A stretch of 64,000 nt of DNA from Flintibacter sp. KGMB00164. Its GTDB lineage: Bacteria > Bacillota > Clostridia > Oscillospirales > Oscillospiraceae. Within the stretch, counting starts at the first letter, position 1, and each line of letters opens with the position of its first letter. Shown here in pieces: positions 33,118-42,079 of the stretch. The stretch spans positions 2,553,001 through 2,617,000 of the forward strand of contig NZ_CP044227.1 in the NCBI RefSeq assembly GCF_008727735.1, written 5' to 3'. Below the pieces are notes generated by a model that ran no database searches, was not told where the DNA came from, and worked only from the letters and a program-made list of their open reading frames with translations. The position numbers and the translations under genes were made by a program.

Positions 33118-33137
33118 ATAACTATGAGGAGTACCCT

Positions 33138-33587
33138 ATGAACCTGAAAGTCAAAGCCCTCTCCCCCAAAATCGGCAAGGAGATCCCCGCCCCCTTCTAC
33201 GCCAGCGCCGGCGCTGCCGCCATGGACCTGCACGCCTGCGTGGACGAGCCTGTCACCATCCCCGCCGGCGGCCGGGCCGTCATCCCCACCGGCATCGCCA
33301 TCGCCCTGCCCTCGGCCCAGTATGTGGCCCTGGTCTTTGCCCGCAGCGGCTTGGGCATTAAGCACGGCGTGGCTCCCGCCAACTGCGTGGGTGTCATCGA
33401 CAGCGATTACAGAGGTGAAATCATGGTGGGTCTTCAAAACTCTGGGGAATCGGATTATACCATCCAGCCCGCTGACCGCATCGCCCAGCTGATGATCACC
33501 CCCGTGGTTCAGGCTCAGGTGGAGCTGGTGGACGAGCTGGACGACACCGACCGGGGCGCCGGCGGCTTCGGCTCCACCGGCCGGTAA
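33138..33587 (+). CDS. dut: dUTP diphosphatase (trimeric dUTPase)
   Basis: Hydrolyses dUTP to dUMP, keeping uracil out of DNA and feeding dTMP synthesis. I start at the ATG at 33138 (MNLKVKALSP) after ATGAGGAG, giving 149 residues. The five trimeric dUTPase motifs are present: AAAMDLHA, FARSGLGIKHGVAPAN, VGVIDSDYRGEI with the catalytic Asp, DRIAQLMI, and the C-terminal RGAGGFGSTG arm. Fifteen bases before maf. Confidence 0.96.
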   Translation: MNLKVKALSPKIGKEIPAPFYASAGAAAMDLHACVDEPVTIPAGGRAVIPTGIAIALPSAQYVALVFARSGLGIKHGVAPANCVGVIDSDYRGEIMVGLQNSGESDYTIQPADRIAQLMITPVVQAQVELVDELDDTDRGAGGFGSTGR

Positions 33588-33602
33588 GAAAGAGGCGCGG
33601 AT

Positions 33603-34184
33603 ATGGCCATCATTCTCGCCTCCCAGTCTCCCCGGCGGCGGCAGCTGCTGGAGCAGATGGGTTTTACTGATTTTCTGATCCGGCCCGCCCAGGGGGAGGA
33701 GCTTGCCGACCCCAATTTGGACCCCGGCGGGCTGGTGGAGGCCCTCTCCCGTCAAAAGGCGCTGGAGATCTCTGCCTCGGCCGATCCGGAGGACCTGATC
33801 ATTGCCGCCGACACGGTGGTAGCGGTGGACGGCCGGGTGCTGGGCAAACCCCACAGCACCCAGCACGCCCACCAGATGCTCGCCGCCCTCTCTGGCCGGG
33901 AGCACACCGTCTACACCGGCGTGACCGTGTGCCGTGGCGGACAGATTCTCACCCAGCACGAGGCCACTGCGGTGCGCTTTCGTCCTCTGACCGCCCAGGA
34001 GATCGACGCCTACATCGCCACCGGTGAGCCTATGGACAAGGCGGGCTCCTACGGCATCCAGGGCCGGGGTGCTCTGCTGGTAGAGGGCATCTCCGGAGAC
34101 TATTTTAATGTAGTCGGCCTGCCGGTGTGCCGGCTGGGCCGCATGCTGACCCAGTTTGGGGTGGATCCCCTGACGGGAATGTAA
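33603..34184 (+). CDS. maf: Maf-like nucleotide pyrophosphatase
   Basis: Nucleoside-triphosphate pyrophosphatase of the Maf/YhdE family, acting on dTTP/UTP and modified nucleotides, linked to septum arrest when overexpressed. The 193 residues have the ILASQSPRRRQLLEQMGF substrate loop, IIAADTVVAVDGRVLGKP catalytic motif, LSGREHTVYTGVTV and the GSYGIQGRGALLVEGISGDYFNVVGLPV motif. Directly upstream of mreC, as in many Firmicutes. Confidence 0.95.
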   Translation: MAIILASQSPRRRQLLEQMGFTDFLIRPAQGEELADPNLDPGGLVEALSRQKALEISASADPEDLIIAADTVVAVDGRVLGKPHSTQHAHQMLAALSGREHTVYTGVTVCRGGQILTQHEATAVRFRPLTAQEIDAYIATGEPMDKAGSYGIQGRGALLVEGISGDYFNVVGLPVCRLGRMLTQFGVDPLTGM

Positions 34185-34201
34185 GGAAAGGAGGAGTCGT
34201 C

Positions 34202-35044
34202 GTGAAGGACTTTCTTCGCCACAACGGCGCTTGGCTGCTGGTCATTGCCCTGCTGCTGAGCATCCTCATCGGCCTGACCTCCGCCTTTATGGGGGGCAAC
34301 GCCGATCCCCTGTCCAACCTGGTCAATACCGTCACCGCTCCCGTCCGCAGCGGCATTGCCGCCGCCGCCGACTGGGCGGAGGGCGTCTATTCCTACGTGT
34401 TCCACTACGGCGAGATCCAGCAGCAGATGGAGGAACTGGAGCAGGAGAACGCGGAACTGCGCAAAAAGATCCGCCAGGGCGAAGCTGCCTCTCAGGAAAA
34501 CGAGCAGCTTCGGGAGCTCTTGAATCTCCAGGCCAAGCGGGAGGACTTTGTCTTTGAGTCGGCCAAGGTGACCGCCCGCTCCACCGACAACTGGCGCTCC
34601 ACCCTCACCCTCAGCAAAGGCAGCAATGCCGGCGTGGAGAAGGGAGACTGCGTTATTACCGAGACCGGCCTTCTGGTGGGCGTGGTCAGCAGTGTGGGCA
34701 CCAACTACTCCATTGTCAACACGCTGATCGATACCGGCACCGAAATGGGCGGCATCATCACCCGCACCAACTCCGCCGGCGTGCTGGAGGGCGATTTGGC
34801 CCTCATGCAGGAGGGCAAGCTCCGCCTGAGCTACCTGCCGGACGAGGCCCAGCTGGTGGCCGGTGACGAGGTGCTCACCTCGGGCAACGGGGACGTGTAC
34901 CCCGCCGGCCTTGTGGTAGGCCAGGTAGAGAGCGTCTTCACCGACGCTTCCGGCCTTACCCGCTACGCCATCGTCACCCCCGAGGTAAAGCTGGACCAGC
35001 TGGTGGAGGTCTTTATCATCAAGGAATTTGACATCGTGGAGTGA
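34202..35044 (+). CDS. mreC: Rod-shape protein MreC
   Basis: Extracytoplasmic scaffold of the elongasome. I start at the GTG at 34202 (MKDFLRHNGAWLLVIALLLSI) with AAAGGAGGAG 6 bases upstream; the earlier ATG lies in the maf gene. The 280 residues have one N-terminal transmembrane helix, a coiled coil (about 70-115, IQQQMEELEQENAELRKKIR) and the MreC beta domain with VENGMNVxDxVI-like region seen as KGSNAGVEKGDCVITETGLLVGVV and VGDEVLTSG. No mreB is in the window. Confidence 0.94.
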   Translation: MKDFLRHNGAWLLVIALLLSILIGLTSAFMGGNADPLSNLVNTVTAPVRSGIAAAADWAEGVYSYVFHYGEIQQQMEELEQENAELRKKIRQGEAASQENEQLRELLNLQAKREDFVFESAKVTARSTDNWRSTLTLSKGSNAGVEKGDCVITETGLLVGVVSSVGTNYSIVNTLIDTGTEMGGIITRTNSAGVLEGDLALMQEGKLRLSYLPDEAQLVAGDEVLTSGNGDVYPAGLVVGQVESVFTDASGLTRYAIVTPEVKLDQLVEVFIIKEFDIVE

Positions 35045-35077
35045 TAGAGACCCCGCGCTGTTGGAAAGGAGGTCCCC

Positions 35078-35590
35078 ATGACCCGTCGGGACCAGATACA
35101 CAAATGGTTCGTCTATGCGCTGGCTCTGGTGCCGGTGTGGCTGCTGGACGAATTTGTCCTCAACCGTGTTCCCCTCTTCGGCGTGGTCCCCATGCTGCTG
35201 CCGTTGACGGTGGTAGCGGTGGCCGTGCTGGAGGGTTCGGTGGCCGGAGCAGGCTTCGGCATGGCAGTTGGCCTGCTGTGGGAGCTGGCCTATCCCGGCG
35301 GCTCCGGCATTCTGGTCTTTGGCATGACTCTGGCCGGAATGCTCACCGGCTCCATTGCCCAGTATGCCCTGAGCCAGTCCTTTGTCAGCTGCCTGCTGTG
35401 CTCCGCGGGGGTGCTGGCCATGATTGACGGCGCCCGCATCGTCCGCTACCTCTTCGTCCAGGCGGAGACCCTGGACGTGCTGCTCCAGGTGGCTGCCTCA
35501 GAGATCGCTGTCTCTTTGTGCTTTACTCCCTTCATCTATCTTTTGTTCCGCATGGTGTTTCGCCGGGTGGGCGGCACCAAACTGGCTTAG
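35078..35590 (+). CDS. mreD: Rod-shape protein MreD
   Basis: 170-residue membrane protein with about five transmembrane segments, partner of MreC in lateral wall growth. Identification rests on size, hydrophobic profile (AGFGMAVGLLWELAYPGGSGILVFG, MLTGSIAQYALSQ) and its fixed place between mreC and a class B penicillin-binding protein. GGAGG precedes the ATG. Confidence 0.85.
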   Translation: MTRRDQIHKWFVYALALVPVWLLDEFVLNRVPLFGVVPMLLPLTVVAVAVLEGSVAGAGFGMAVGLLWELAYPGGSGILVFGMTLAGMLTGSIAQYALSQSFVSCLLCSAGVLAMIDGARIVRYLFVQAETLDVLLQVAASEIAVSLCFTPFIYLLFRMVFRRVGGTKLA

Positions 35591-35614
35591 ACCCTCTTGT
35601 GAGAGGAGGTTTCC

Positions 35615-37900
35615 ATGGATCACAAGCAATTTTCCCGCCGGGTGGTGGGCGTGGTGGTCATGCTGGCCCTATTGCTCACTTTCCTGTGCTCCAACCTGTA
35701 CACCATCCAATATACCAACGGGGCGGAATATGCCGAGCAGTCGGTATCCCAGGTTTCGGAAACGGAGACCGTAGCCGCCAGCCGGGGCAACATCCTCGAC
35801 CGCAACGGCAAAGTGCTGGTTTCCAACCAGGTCAGCTACAACGTCACCCTGGATCTGAACCTGTTGGGTAACGAGGAAAAGAATCGGTGCGACACCATTC
35901 TGGCCCTCACTCAGACCGCCACAGAGCAGGGTGTGACCTGGACAGACACCCTCCCCATTACCACCCAGCCTCCCTTTGAATACACCACGGAAGATCCCTT
36001 CTATACCACTTCCGTCAACGAGGAGGGCGAGACAGAGTACAATCTCACCTCCCTGGGCAAGCTGGCCGTCAACCAGAAGTGGATCGAGGATCCCTCAAAG
36101 CAGAACGCCTCGGACAGCAGCACCGAGGAGAAAACCGGTCTGATGGACAAGATCAAAGCCTTCTTCGGCATGGGCGGCAGTCAGGAGGAAACCGAGGAGG
36201 AAGAGTCCTACCGCCTGCCCACAGCGGAGGAACTGCTGGGCAAAATGTGCAAGAGCTTTGACATTGCCGGCAACGGCAAGGTGGACGAAAAGCAGGCCAA
36301 GGCCAACGGGGAGACCGTGCCCACCCTGAATATCGGGGACATGGACCCCACCGACGCCCGCACCATCGCCGGTATCCTCTATGAACTGTACTACCGCGCC
36401 CGCATCAACAGCTGGCCTCCCTACACCTTCGCCACCGATGTGAGCATCGACTTCATCACCCGGGTAAAGGAGCTGAATCTGCCCGGCGTAGAGATCGAGA
36501 CCACCAGTGTGCGCAAGTATAACACCGAGTACGCCGCCCATCTGCTGGGCTACACCGGCGCCATTACCAGCGAAACGTGGCCCACCTACAAGGAAAAGGG
36601 CGGGTACACTATGAACGACTACGTGGGCATCACCGGTGCGGAGTCTGCCTTCGAGTCCTATCTCAAGGGCACCTCAGGTACCCGTGCCATCAAGCGCAAT
36701 GAGAGCGGTAAAATCATCTCCTCCCAGTGGCTCACCGACGCGGAAACCGGAGAAAGTCTTGCCCCGCAGCCCGGCCAGAACGTCTTCCTCACCATTGACA
36801 TTGACCTGCAGCAGCAGGTGGAGGAGATTCTGGCCAGCGGCGTAGCCGGCCTGCAAAGTAAAGAGACGGAGGGTGCGGCCTGCGTGGTGCTGGATGTAAA
36901 CTCCGGCGATGTGCTGGCCTCCGCCTCTTATCCCACTTATTCACTGACTACCTTCTCCCAGGACTACAACAGCTTGGCGGAAGATCCCCTGAAACCCCTG
37001 CTGAACCGTGCTCTCCAGGGCCTGTATCCCCCCGGATCTACCTTTAAAATGATTACCGCCATTGCGGCGCTGGAGTCAGGGATCGTGGAACCTGACACCC
37101 AGATCGATGATAAGGGTGTCTATACGTTCTACTCCAGTCCTCAGCCTCAGTGCTGGTACTACCGGCAGTATAGACGCACCCACGGCCTGCAAAATGTAAG
37201 CCAGGCTATTATGAACTCCTGCAACTATTACTTCTATGAAGTGGGCCGTCTGGTAGGCATCGATCTGTTGGATCAGTATGCCGCCATGTTTGGTCTGGGA
37301 CAGAAGACCGGCATCGAACTCACTGAGCAAGCCGGCGTGGTGGCCAGTCCGGAATTTACCGAATCTCTGGGCGGCACCTGGCATGAGGGCAACATTCTCT
37401 CCGTGGCCATCGGTCAGGAGAGTACCCAGGTCACCCCCATCCAGTTGGCCAACTATATTGCCACCCTGGTCAACGGCGGTACCCGCTACTCCACCCACCT
37501 GCTGAAAACGGTGAAGTCCAACGACTTCTCCCAGGTCACCTACAACTATGAGCCCAAGGTGCTCAGCCAAGTGGAGATGGAGGAGGAAAACCGAGAGGCC
37601 GTTATGGAGGGCATGCTTATGCTTACCACGGAAGGTTCCGTATCCTCCGCTTTTAAGGACGTCCCCGTCTCGGTAGGCGCCAAGACCGGTTCCGCTCAGG
37701 TCAGCGCCCAGACCAATTCCAACGCCGTTTTTGTGTGCTTTGCCCCCTACGACGATCCCCAGATCGCCGTGGCCATCGCGGTAGAGCACGGCGGCAGCGG
37801 CTCGGAGCTGGGCAAGATCGCTGCCCAGATCGTCACCGCCTACTTCTCCGTCCAGGGGGAGCAGGGCACCATTACTCAGGAAAATACCCTGGTACCCTGA
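35615..37900 (+). CDS. mrdA: Class B penicillin-binding protein (PBP2/MrdA type)
   Basis: Elongasome transpeptidase. The 761 residues have an N-terminal anchor (about 10-30, GVVVMLALLLTFLCSNLYTI), a dimerisation/pedestal domain (SRGNILDRNGKVLVSNQVSYNV), and a C-terminal transpeptidase with the SxxK serine in GLYPPGSTFKMITAIAALE, SxN in IMNSCNYYFYEVG, and KTGSAQ. About residues 165-210 form an acidic Ser/Glu-rich insertion (EEKTGLMDKIKAFFGMGGSQ plus a run of Glu) that is not usual in the family. Follows mreC and mreD. Confidence 0.93.
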   Translation: MDHKQFSRRVVGVVVMLALLLTFLCSNLYTIQYTNGAEYAEQSVSQVSETETVAASRGNILDRNGKVLVSNQVSYNVTLDLNLLGNEEKNRCDTILALTQTATEQGVTWTDTLPITTQPPFEYTTEDPFYTTSVNEEGETEYNLTSLGKLAVNQKWIEDPSKQNASDSSTEEKTGLMDKIKAFFGMGGSQEETEEEESYRLPTAEELLGKMCKSFDIAGNGKVDEKQAKANGETVPTLNIGDMDPTDARTIAGILYELYYRARINSWPPYTFATDVSIDFITRVKELNLPGVEIETTSVRKYNTEYAAHLLGYTGAITSETWPTYKEKGGYTMNDYVGITGAESAFESYLKGTSGTRAIKRNESGKIISSQWLTDAETGESLAPQPGQNVFLTIDIDLQQQVEEILASGVAGLQSKETEGAACVVLDVNSGDVLASASYPTYSLTTFSQDYNSLAEDPLKPLLNRALQGLYPPGSTFKMITAIAALESGIVEPDTQIDDKGVYTFYSSPQPQCWYYRQYRRTHGLQNVSQAIMNSCNYYFYEVGRLVGIDLLDQYAAMFGLGQKTGIELTEQAGVVASPEFTESLGGTWHEGNILSVAIGQESTQVTPIQLANYIATLVNGGTRYSTHLLKTVKSNDFSQVTYNYEPKVLSQVEMEEENREAVMEGMLMLTTEGSVSSAFKDVPVSVGAKTGSAQVSAQTNSNAVFVCFAPYDDPQIAVAIAVEHGGSGSELGKIAAQIVTAYFSVQGEQGTITQENTLVP

Positions 37901-37987
37901 GTTTTCCCGTTCACAACCGCCCGGCGGTTTTGAAATATGATGTGTTTGCCCCTCCCTGTATGCGGGGCAGAAAGGAGACACAAGAAA

Positions 37988-38797
37988 ATGTCTGAATGTA
38001 CGCACGACTGTTCTTCCTGCAGCGCCGACTGCGGCTCTCGGGACCTGCGGGCTCCCGCCAATTCCCGTTCCAGCATCAAGCGGGTCATTGCCGTAGTCAG
38101 CGGCAAGGGCGGCGTCGGTAAAAGCACCGTCACCGCTTCCCTGGCGGTGGCCATGGCCCAGCGCGGCCACAAGGTCGCCGTTCTGGACGCCGACATCACC
38201 GGTCCCTCCATCCCCACCGCCTTCGGTATCCACGAGCGGGCTACCGGAGATGATACCGCTCTCTTCCCCGCCGTTACCCCCAGCGGCATCAAGGTCATGT
38301 CCCTGAACCTGCTCACCGCCAACGAGACTGACCCCGTCATCTGGCGTGGTCCCGTCATCGCCGGCGTGGTCACCCAGTTCTGGAGCGACGTGGTGTGGGG
38401 CGACGTGGACTATATGTTTGTGGACATGCCTCCGGGAACCGGCGACGTGCCCCTGACCGTGTTCCAGTCTCTGCCCGTGGATGGCGTGATCGTGGTCACC
38501 TCTCCCCAGGATCTGGTGTCTATGATCGTCACCAAGGCGGTGCACATGGCTCAGATGATGTCGGTGCCTCTGCTGGGTCTCATTGAGAACTACAGCTACT
38601 TCCAGTGCCCCGACTGCGGCGCCAAGCACACCATCTTTGGTGAGAGCCACCTGGAGCAGGAAGCTATGAAGCTGGGGCTTCCCCTGCTGGCCAAGCTGCC
38701 CATCGATCCCAAAGTGGCCGCTGCCTTCGACGCGGGCAAGATCGAGTCCCTGGAGACCAACTACCTGGCCGAAGTGGCTGCCAAGCTGGACGTATAA
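37988..38797 (+). CDS. mrp: Mrp/NBP35-type Fe-S cluster carrier ATPase
   Basis: P-loop ATPase that binds and transfers iron-sulfur clusters. I start at the ATG at 37988 (MSECTHDCSSCSADCGS) after AAAGGAG; the longer frame has no site. The 269 residues have an N-terminal Cys cluster as in NBP35, the deviant Walker A SGKGGVGKSTVTASLA, DADITGPSIPTAFG, the MPPGTGDVPL motif and the bridging CxxC in FQCPDCGAKHTIFGE. Last of the plus-strand block, followed by two hairpins. Confidence 0.95.
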   Translation: MSECTHDCSSCSADCGSRDLRAPANSRSSIKRVIAVVSGKGGVGKSTVTASLAVAMAQRGHKVAVLDADITGPSIPTAFGIHERATGDDTALFPAVTPSGIKVMSLNLLTANETDPVIWRGPVIAGVVTQFWSDVVWGDVDYMFVDMPPGTGDVPLTVFQSLPVDGVIVVTSPQDLVSMIVTKAVHMAQMMSVPLLGLIENYSYFQCPDCGAKHTIFGESHLEQEAMKLGLPLLAKLPIDPKVAAAFDAGKIESLETNYLAEVAAKLDV

Positions 38798-38804
38798 AAA
38801 CATT

Positions 38805-38829
38805 GCACCGGGCAAACCCTGCCCGGTGC
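38805..38829 (+). terminator. Hairpin after mrp
   Basis: GCACCGGGCA and TGCCCGGTGC pair around a 5-base loop 7 bases after the mrp stop. The following bases are A-rich on the plus strand, so it works with the next hairpin or protects the RNA end. Confidence 0.7.
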
Positions 38830-38831
38830 AT

Positions 38832-38868
38832 AAAAAAACACCGTGGATTAACTCCACGGTGTTTTTTT
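38832..38868. terminator. Bidirectional terminator between mrp and the DUF6465 gene
   Basis: ACACCGTGGA and TCCACGGTGT form a 10-bp stem flanked by an A-run on the left and a T-run on the right, so it can terminate both converging transcripts. Confidence 0.95.
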
Positions 38869-38880
38869 ATGGATATTTGC

Positions 38881-39216
38881 TCAGAACTCCACCTTGCCGG
38901 TGATGTCGCCGTTGACCACGTAGTAGACAGCGGCCTCCTCGGGCTTGGCGTACAGGTCCAGGGTCTTGATCTCCGCCTCGACCTGAGCCTTAACGGCCTC
39001 CACCATAGCCTGCTGAGTCATCTCCTTACCCATGTACTGCACGGTCAGGGTAACAACGGGAGCAGCGGGGGCGGCAGCCTTCTTGGCGGGAGCCTTGCGG
39101 GCAGCGGGCTTCTTGGCGGGAGCCTTCTCGGCCTTGGGAGCCTCAGCCTTCACAGCCTCGGTCTTGGGGGCGGTCTCAGCCTTGGCGGCCTTGGTGCCCT
39201 TATTGAGAATCGCCAT
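38881..39216 (-). CDS. Small protein with Lys/Ala/Pro-rich histone-like tail and DUF6465-type domain
   Basis: 111 residues. The first half (about 8-52) is a low-complexity basic tail of Lys, Ala, Pro and Glu with PAKK/ARKAPAKKAAAP repeats, like the tails of histone H1 and some bacterial nucleoid proteins. The second half (about 53-111, VVTLTVQYMGKEMTQQAMVEAVKAQV, then YAKPEEAAVYYVVNGDITGKVEF) resembles the small DUF6465 domain known in Clostridia. Function is unknown. Monocistronic between terminators. The tail may bind nucleic acid (inference). Confidence 0.8.
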   Translation of the reverse strand: MAILNKGTKAAKAETAPKTEAVKAEAPKAEKAPAKKPAARKAPAKKAAAPAAPVVTLTVQYMGKEMTQQAMVEAVKAQVEAEIKTLDLYAKPEEAAVYYVVNGDITGKVEF

Positions 39217-39390
39217 GTTTCTTACACTCCTTACTCAGACGACCAGGGCCGTCTCAGATTACAATTACTATTTTATCAGGATTTGGAAGGAACGAAAGAG
39301 CAAAAACGACGATTCTTTTCCATATTCCAGGAAGTTCTTACTGCTATTTGTACATTTAAAGTGAATTTTATTACATTTTTTTGAAAGTAT

Positions 39391-39427
39391 AAAAACCCGG
39401 CCCCTCCCAGATGGGAGGAGCCGGGTT
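39391..39427 (-). terminator. Terminator of gdhA
   Basis: AACCCGGC and GCCGGGTT with an inner CTCCC/GGGAG stem form a long hairpin. On the minus strand a T-run follows. Confidence 0.93.
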
Positions 39428-39456
39428 CGAGCGGATTTAATCAGTGGGGATCTGGA

Positions 39457-40809
39457 TTAGAAGATACCCTGAGCCATCATGGCGTCAGCAACCTTCTGGA
39501 AGCCCACGATGTTGGCGCCGGCGACCAGGTCATAGCCCAGGCCATAGCGCTCAGCGACCTCAACAGAGGAGTGATAGATGTTCTTCATGATGCCCTTCAG
39601 CTTGGCGTCGACTTCCTCAGCGGTCCAGTACAGACGCTCGGCGTTCTGAGCCATCTCCAGCTCGGACACGGACACGCCACCGGCGTTAACAGCCTTGGAG
39701 GGAGCAACGACCATGTGCTTCTGCTCCTTCAGGAACTCCAGAGCCTCGTTGGTGGTGGGCATGTTAGCGACCTCGATGTAGTACTTCACGCCGGACTCAG
39801 CGATCTTCTTGGCCCAATCCAGGTTGACGTCGTTCTGGGTGGCAGCGGGCATATAGATGTCCACGTCCTTGACGCCCCAGCACTTCTCACCGGGAACGAA
39901 CTCGCAGTCGAACTTCTCAGCGTAGGGCTTGCAGTGCATGGGATCCTTAGCACGCATCTCCAGGATGTAGTTCAGCTTCTCCTCGGTGCACACGCCATCG
40001 GGATCGTGGATGTAACCGTCGGGGCCGGCGAAGTAGGTGACCTTGGCGCCCAGCTCAGCGGCCTTCTTCATGATGCCCCAGCCCACGTTGCCGTAGCCGG
40101 ACATGGCGATGCGCTTGCCCTCGATGGACTCACCGTCGTGAGCCAGAGCCTCGACCAGATAGTACACAGCGCCGTAGCCGGTAGCCTCGGGACGCAGGAT
40201 GGAACCGCCGGTGGAAACAGCCTTGCCGGACAGAGCGCCGAACTCGGAAGCGCCCACGATGCGGCGATACTGGCCATACATGTAGCCGATCTCACGGCCG
40301 CCGCAGCCCAGGTCGCCGGCGGGGCAGTCGATGTCCTGGCCGATGTGGCGATACAGCTCGGTGATGAAGGCCTGGCAGAAACGCATGACCTCGGCGTCGC
40401 TCTTGCCGCGAGGATCGAAGTCGGAGCCGCCCTTGGCGCCGCCGATGGGCAGACCGGTCATAGCATCCTTAAAGACCTGCTCAAAGCCCAGGAACTTGAT
40501 GATGGACAGGTTAACGGAGGGGTCGAAGCGGATGCCGCCCTTGAAGGGGCCAAGAGCCGCGTTGTACTGCACGCGGTAGCCGCGGTTGACATGCCACTCG
40601 TGGTTGTCATCCTCCCAGGTCACGCGGAACTCGATGGCGCGCTCGGGCTCCACCATGCGCTCCAGCAGAGCGACCTTCTCATACTCGGGGTGAGCGTTGA
40701 TAACGGGCTCCAGAGAGCTCAGGACCTCTTCCACAGTCTGCAGGAACTCAGGCTCGTTGGCGTTCTTCGCCTTGGTGTCGGCCAGAACTCTCTCAATGTA
40801 CTTGTTCAT
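39457..40809 (-). CDS. gdhA: NADP-type glutamate dehydrogenase (hexameric)
   Basis: Reductive amination of 2-oxoglutarate, the main ammonium entry point at high ammonium. The 450 residues have RGYRVQYNAALGPFKGGIRFDPSVN with the substrate Lys, KDAMTGLPIGGAKGGSDFDP with the catalytic Lys, PAGDLGCGGREIGYMYGQYR, and the GYGNVGWGIMKKA nucleotide loop. The codon choice is noticeably cleaner (abundant GCC, CTG, AAG) than in neighbours, consistent with a highly expressed gene. AGGAGG precedes the ATG. Followed by its own terminator. Confidence 0.97.
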   Translation of the reverse strand: MNKYIERVLADTKAKNANEPEFLQTVEEVLSSLEPVINAHPEYEKVALLERMVEPERAIEFRVTWEDDNHEWHVNRGYRVQYNAALGPFKGGIRFDPSVNLSIIKFLGFEQVFKDAMTGLPIGGAKGGSDFDPRGKSDAEVMRFCQAFITELYRHIGQDIDCPAGDLGCGGREIGYMYGQYRRIVGASEFGALSGKAVSTGGSILRPEATGYGAVYYLVEALAHDGESIEGKRIAMSGYGNVGWGIMKKAAELGAKVTYFAGPDGYIHDPDGVCTEEKLNYILEMRAKDPMHCKPYAEKFDCEFVPGEKCWGVKDVDIYMPAATQNDVNLDWAKKIAESGVKYYIEVANMPTTNEALEFLKEQKHMVVAPSKAVNAGGVSVSELEMAQNAERLYWTAEEVDAKLKGIMKNIYHSSVEVAERYGLGYDLVAGANIVGFQKVADAMMAQGIF

Positions 40810-40884
40810 CGCTACATTCCTCCTACGATAAAAATTTGTGGCTTATACCTTGAAAACTGACAGATTCCCTTCATTTCTTCGATC

Positions 40885-41056
40885 ACGTTTGGAACAAACG
40901 TCCGGAAAAGGAAACCTATCACTTATCCTTATGTATAGCATAACATAAAACGCTGGGAAGTAAAGCAAATTTTTTGTGGATGTTACCACAACAAAATAGC
41001 TGTGGCTAGTTTTGATTTTCGCTCAATTTTACGGTAATCAAACAATTTGACCGTAA
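40885..41056 (-). promoter_or_regulatory. gdhA control region with promoter and two dyads
   Basis: The 338-base gap 40810-41147 holds no gene. A possible promoter reads TTTACT (40964-40959) and TATGCT (40942-40937), 16 bases apart, on the minus strand. ACGTTTG gaa CAAACGT (40885-40901) lies in the transcribed leader. TTACGGT and ACCGTAA (41029-41056), with an inner CAAA/TTTG pair, form a second dyad upstream of the promoter, a possible regulator site. Confidence 0.45.
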
Positions 41057-41064
41057 TTTTAAAC

Positions 41065-41103
41065 AAAAAATGGTTGAATTCCAAAAGTGAAATTCAACCA
41101 TTT
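41065..41103 (-). terminator. Terminator of the GNAT gene
   Basis: AAATGGTTGAATT and AATTCAACCATTT form a 13-bp stem with a 10-base loop, and a T-run follows on the minus strand, 44 bases past the stop. Confidence 0.9.
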
Positions 41104-41147
41104 GTAAATGTCATAGAACTTGTCCCGTTTTGAATGACGTTCCTCTG

Positions 41148-42005
41148 TCAATCAAAGGCCAGTCCCAGGTAGGCGCGGCGCTCCCAGTCCCAGCGTTCTG
41201 CCCGGGCCGGATCCAGCCATTTGAGCATACCAAACTGCAAGTTGTCCCCGGGACAGCGCCAAATTCCAGACCAGGCAGGCAGCAGACGGGGCAGCCAGGT
41301 AAGCAGCCGCTCCGCTGCCTCCGCCTCGCCCAGCACCTCCTTGGCCAGCAGCGAGCCGTCCTCCATCCCCTCGGCACACAGCAGAGCCACTCCCGCTCCC
41401 GTATCCGCGGCGTACAGACCGCCCCCCGGCGTCAGAGCACAGGCTCCGGCCTGATAGGCCACCGCCTCCTCCCCCAGATCAATATGGGGTTTTCCGGCCA
41501 GAATGGACTCCCGCATCCCCTGATAGTGGAAAGGTGTCAGCTTGTCCAGAGCAAAGGGCGGCTCTCCCTCCGGTCCCGGACCAGGCTGGGTACGGTACTC
41601 CGTATGGGTAAAGCACTCCCGGAAGCCGTTGGCCCCAAAAAAGTTGTGCAGGGAGGGCTCGGCGGGAACGGTGGTCACCGCCGGGATCCCCAAGGCGCGG
41701 AAATGGTCGTCCGCCCAGGCCAGCAGCCGCCCGGCCATCCCCTTTCCCCGGCAGTCGGGGTGGGTAGCCACAGCGTAGAGGTAGGCCGCCCGGAAGCTGC
41801 CTTCCTCCGGCACCACAAAGGCAGTATCAAACCAGGCGGTCATGGCCTGGACCACACCGTCCTCCTCCAGCACCAGCATCCGCTCCGGTTTATAATAGGT
41901 ATCAAAAAAGTTGTCCACGTAGGCCCCGTCGTCTCCAAAGGCCAAATACCACAGCTCACGCAGCCGGGGGATATCCTGGAGCACAGAACAGCGCAGTCTC
42001 TCCAT
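41148..42005 (-). CDS. GNAT family N-acetyltransferase
   Basis: I start at the ATG at 42005 (MERLRCSVLQDIPRLRELWYLAFGDD), AAGGAG being 9 bases upstream; the 76-residue longer frame covers the PspC gene antisense-free spacer without homology. The 285 residues contain the acetyl-CoA fold in the first half: YLYAVATHPDCRGKGMAGRLLAWADDHF is motif A, followed by TVPAEPSLHNFFGANGF. The second half is of unknown type (Eis-like proteins have a similar two-part layout). Substrate unknown. Confidence 0.82.
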   Translation of the reverse strand: MERLRCSVLQDIPRLRELWYLAFGDDGAYVDNFFDTYYKPERMLVLEEDGVVQAMTAWFDTAFVVPEEGSFRAAYLYAVATHPDCRGKGMAGRLLAWADDHFRALGIPAVTTVPAEPSLHNFFGANGFRECFTHTEYRTQPGPGPEGEPPFALDKLTPFHYQGMRESILAGKPHIDLGEEAVAYQAGACALTPGGGLYAADTGAGVALLCAEGMEDGSLLAKEVLGEAEAAERLLTWLPRLLPAWSGIWRCPGDNLQFGMLKWLDPARAERWDWERRAYLGLAFD

Positions 42006-42079
42006 CGCCTCTTTCTCCTTATTATATAATGGTATAAAAATGGACGGCAGATTTCTGCCGCCCAAATCAGGATGTGTTG

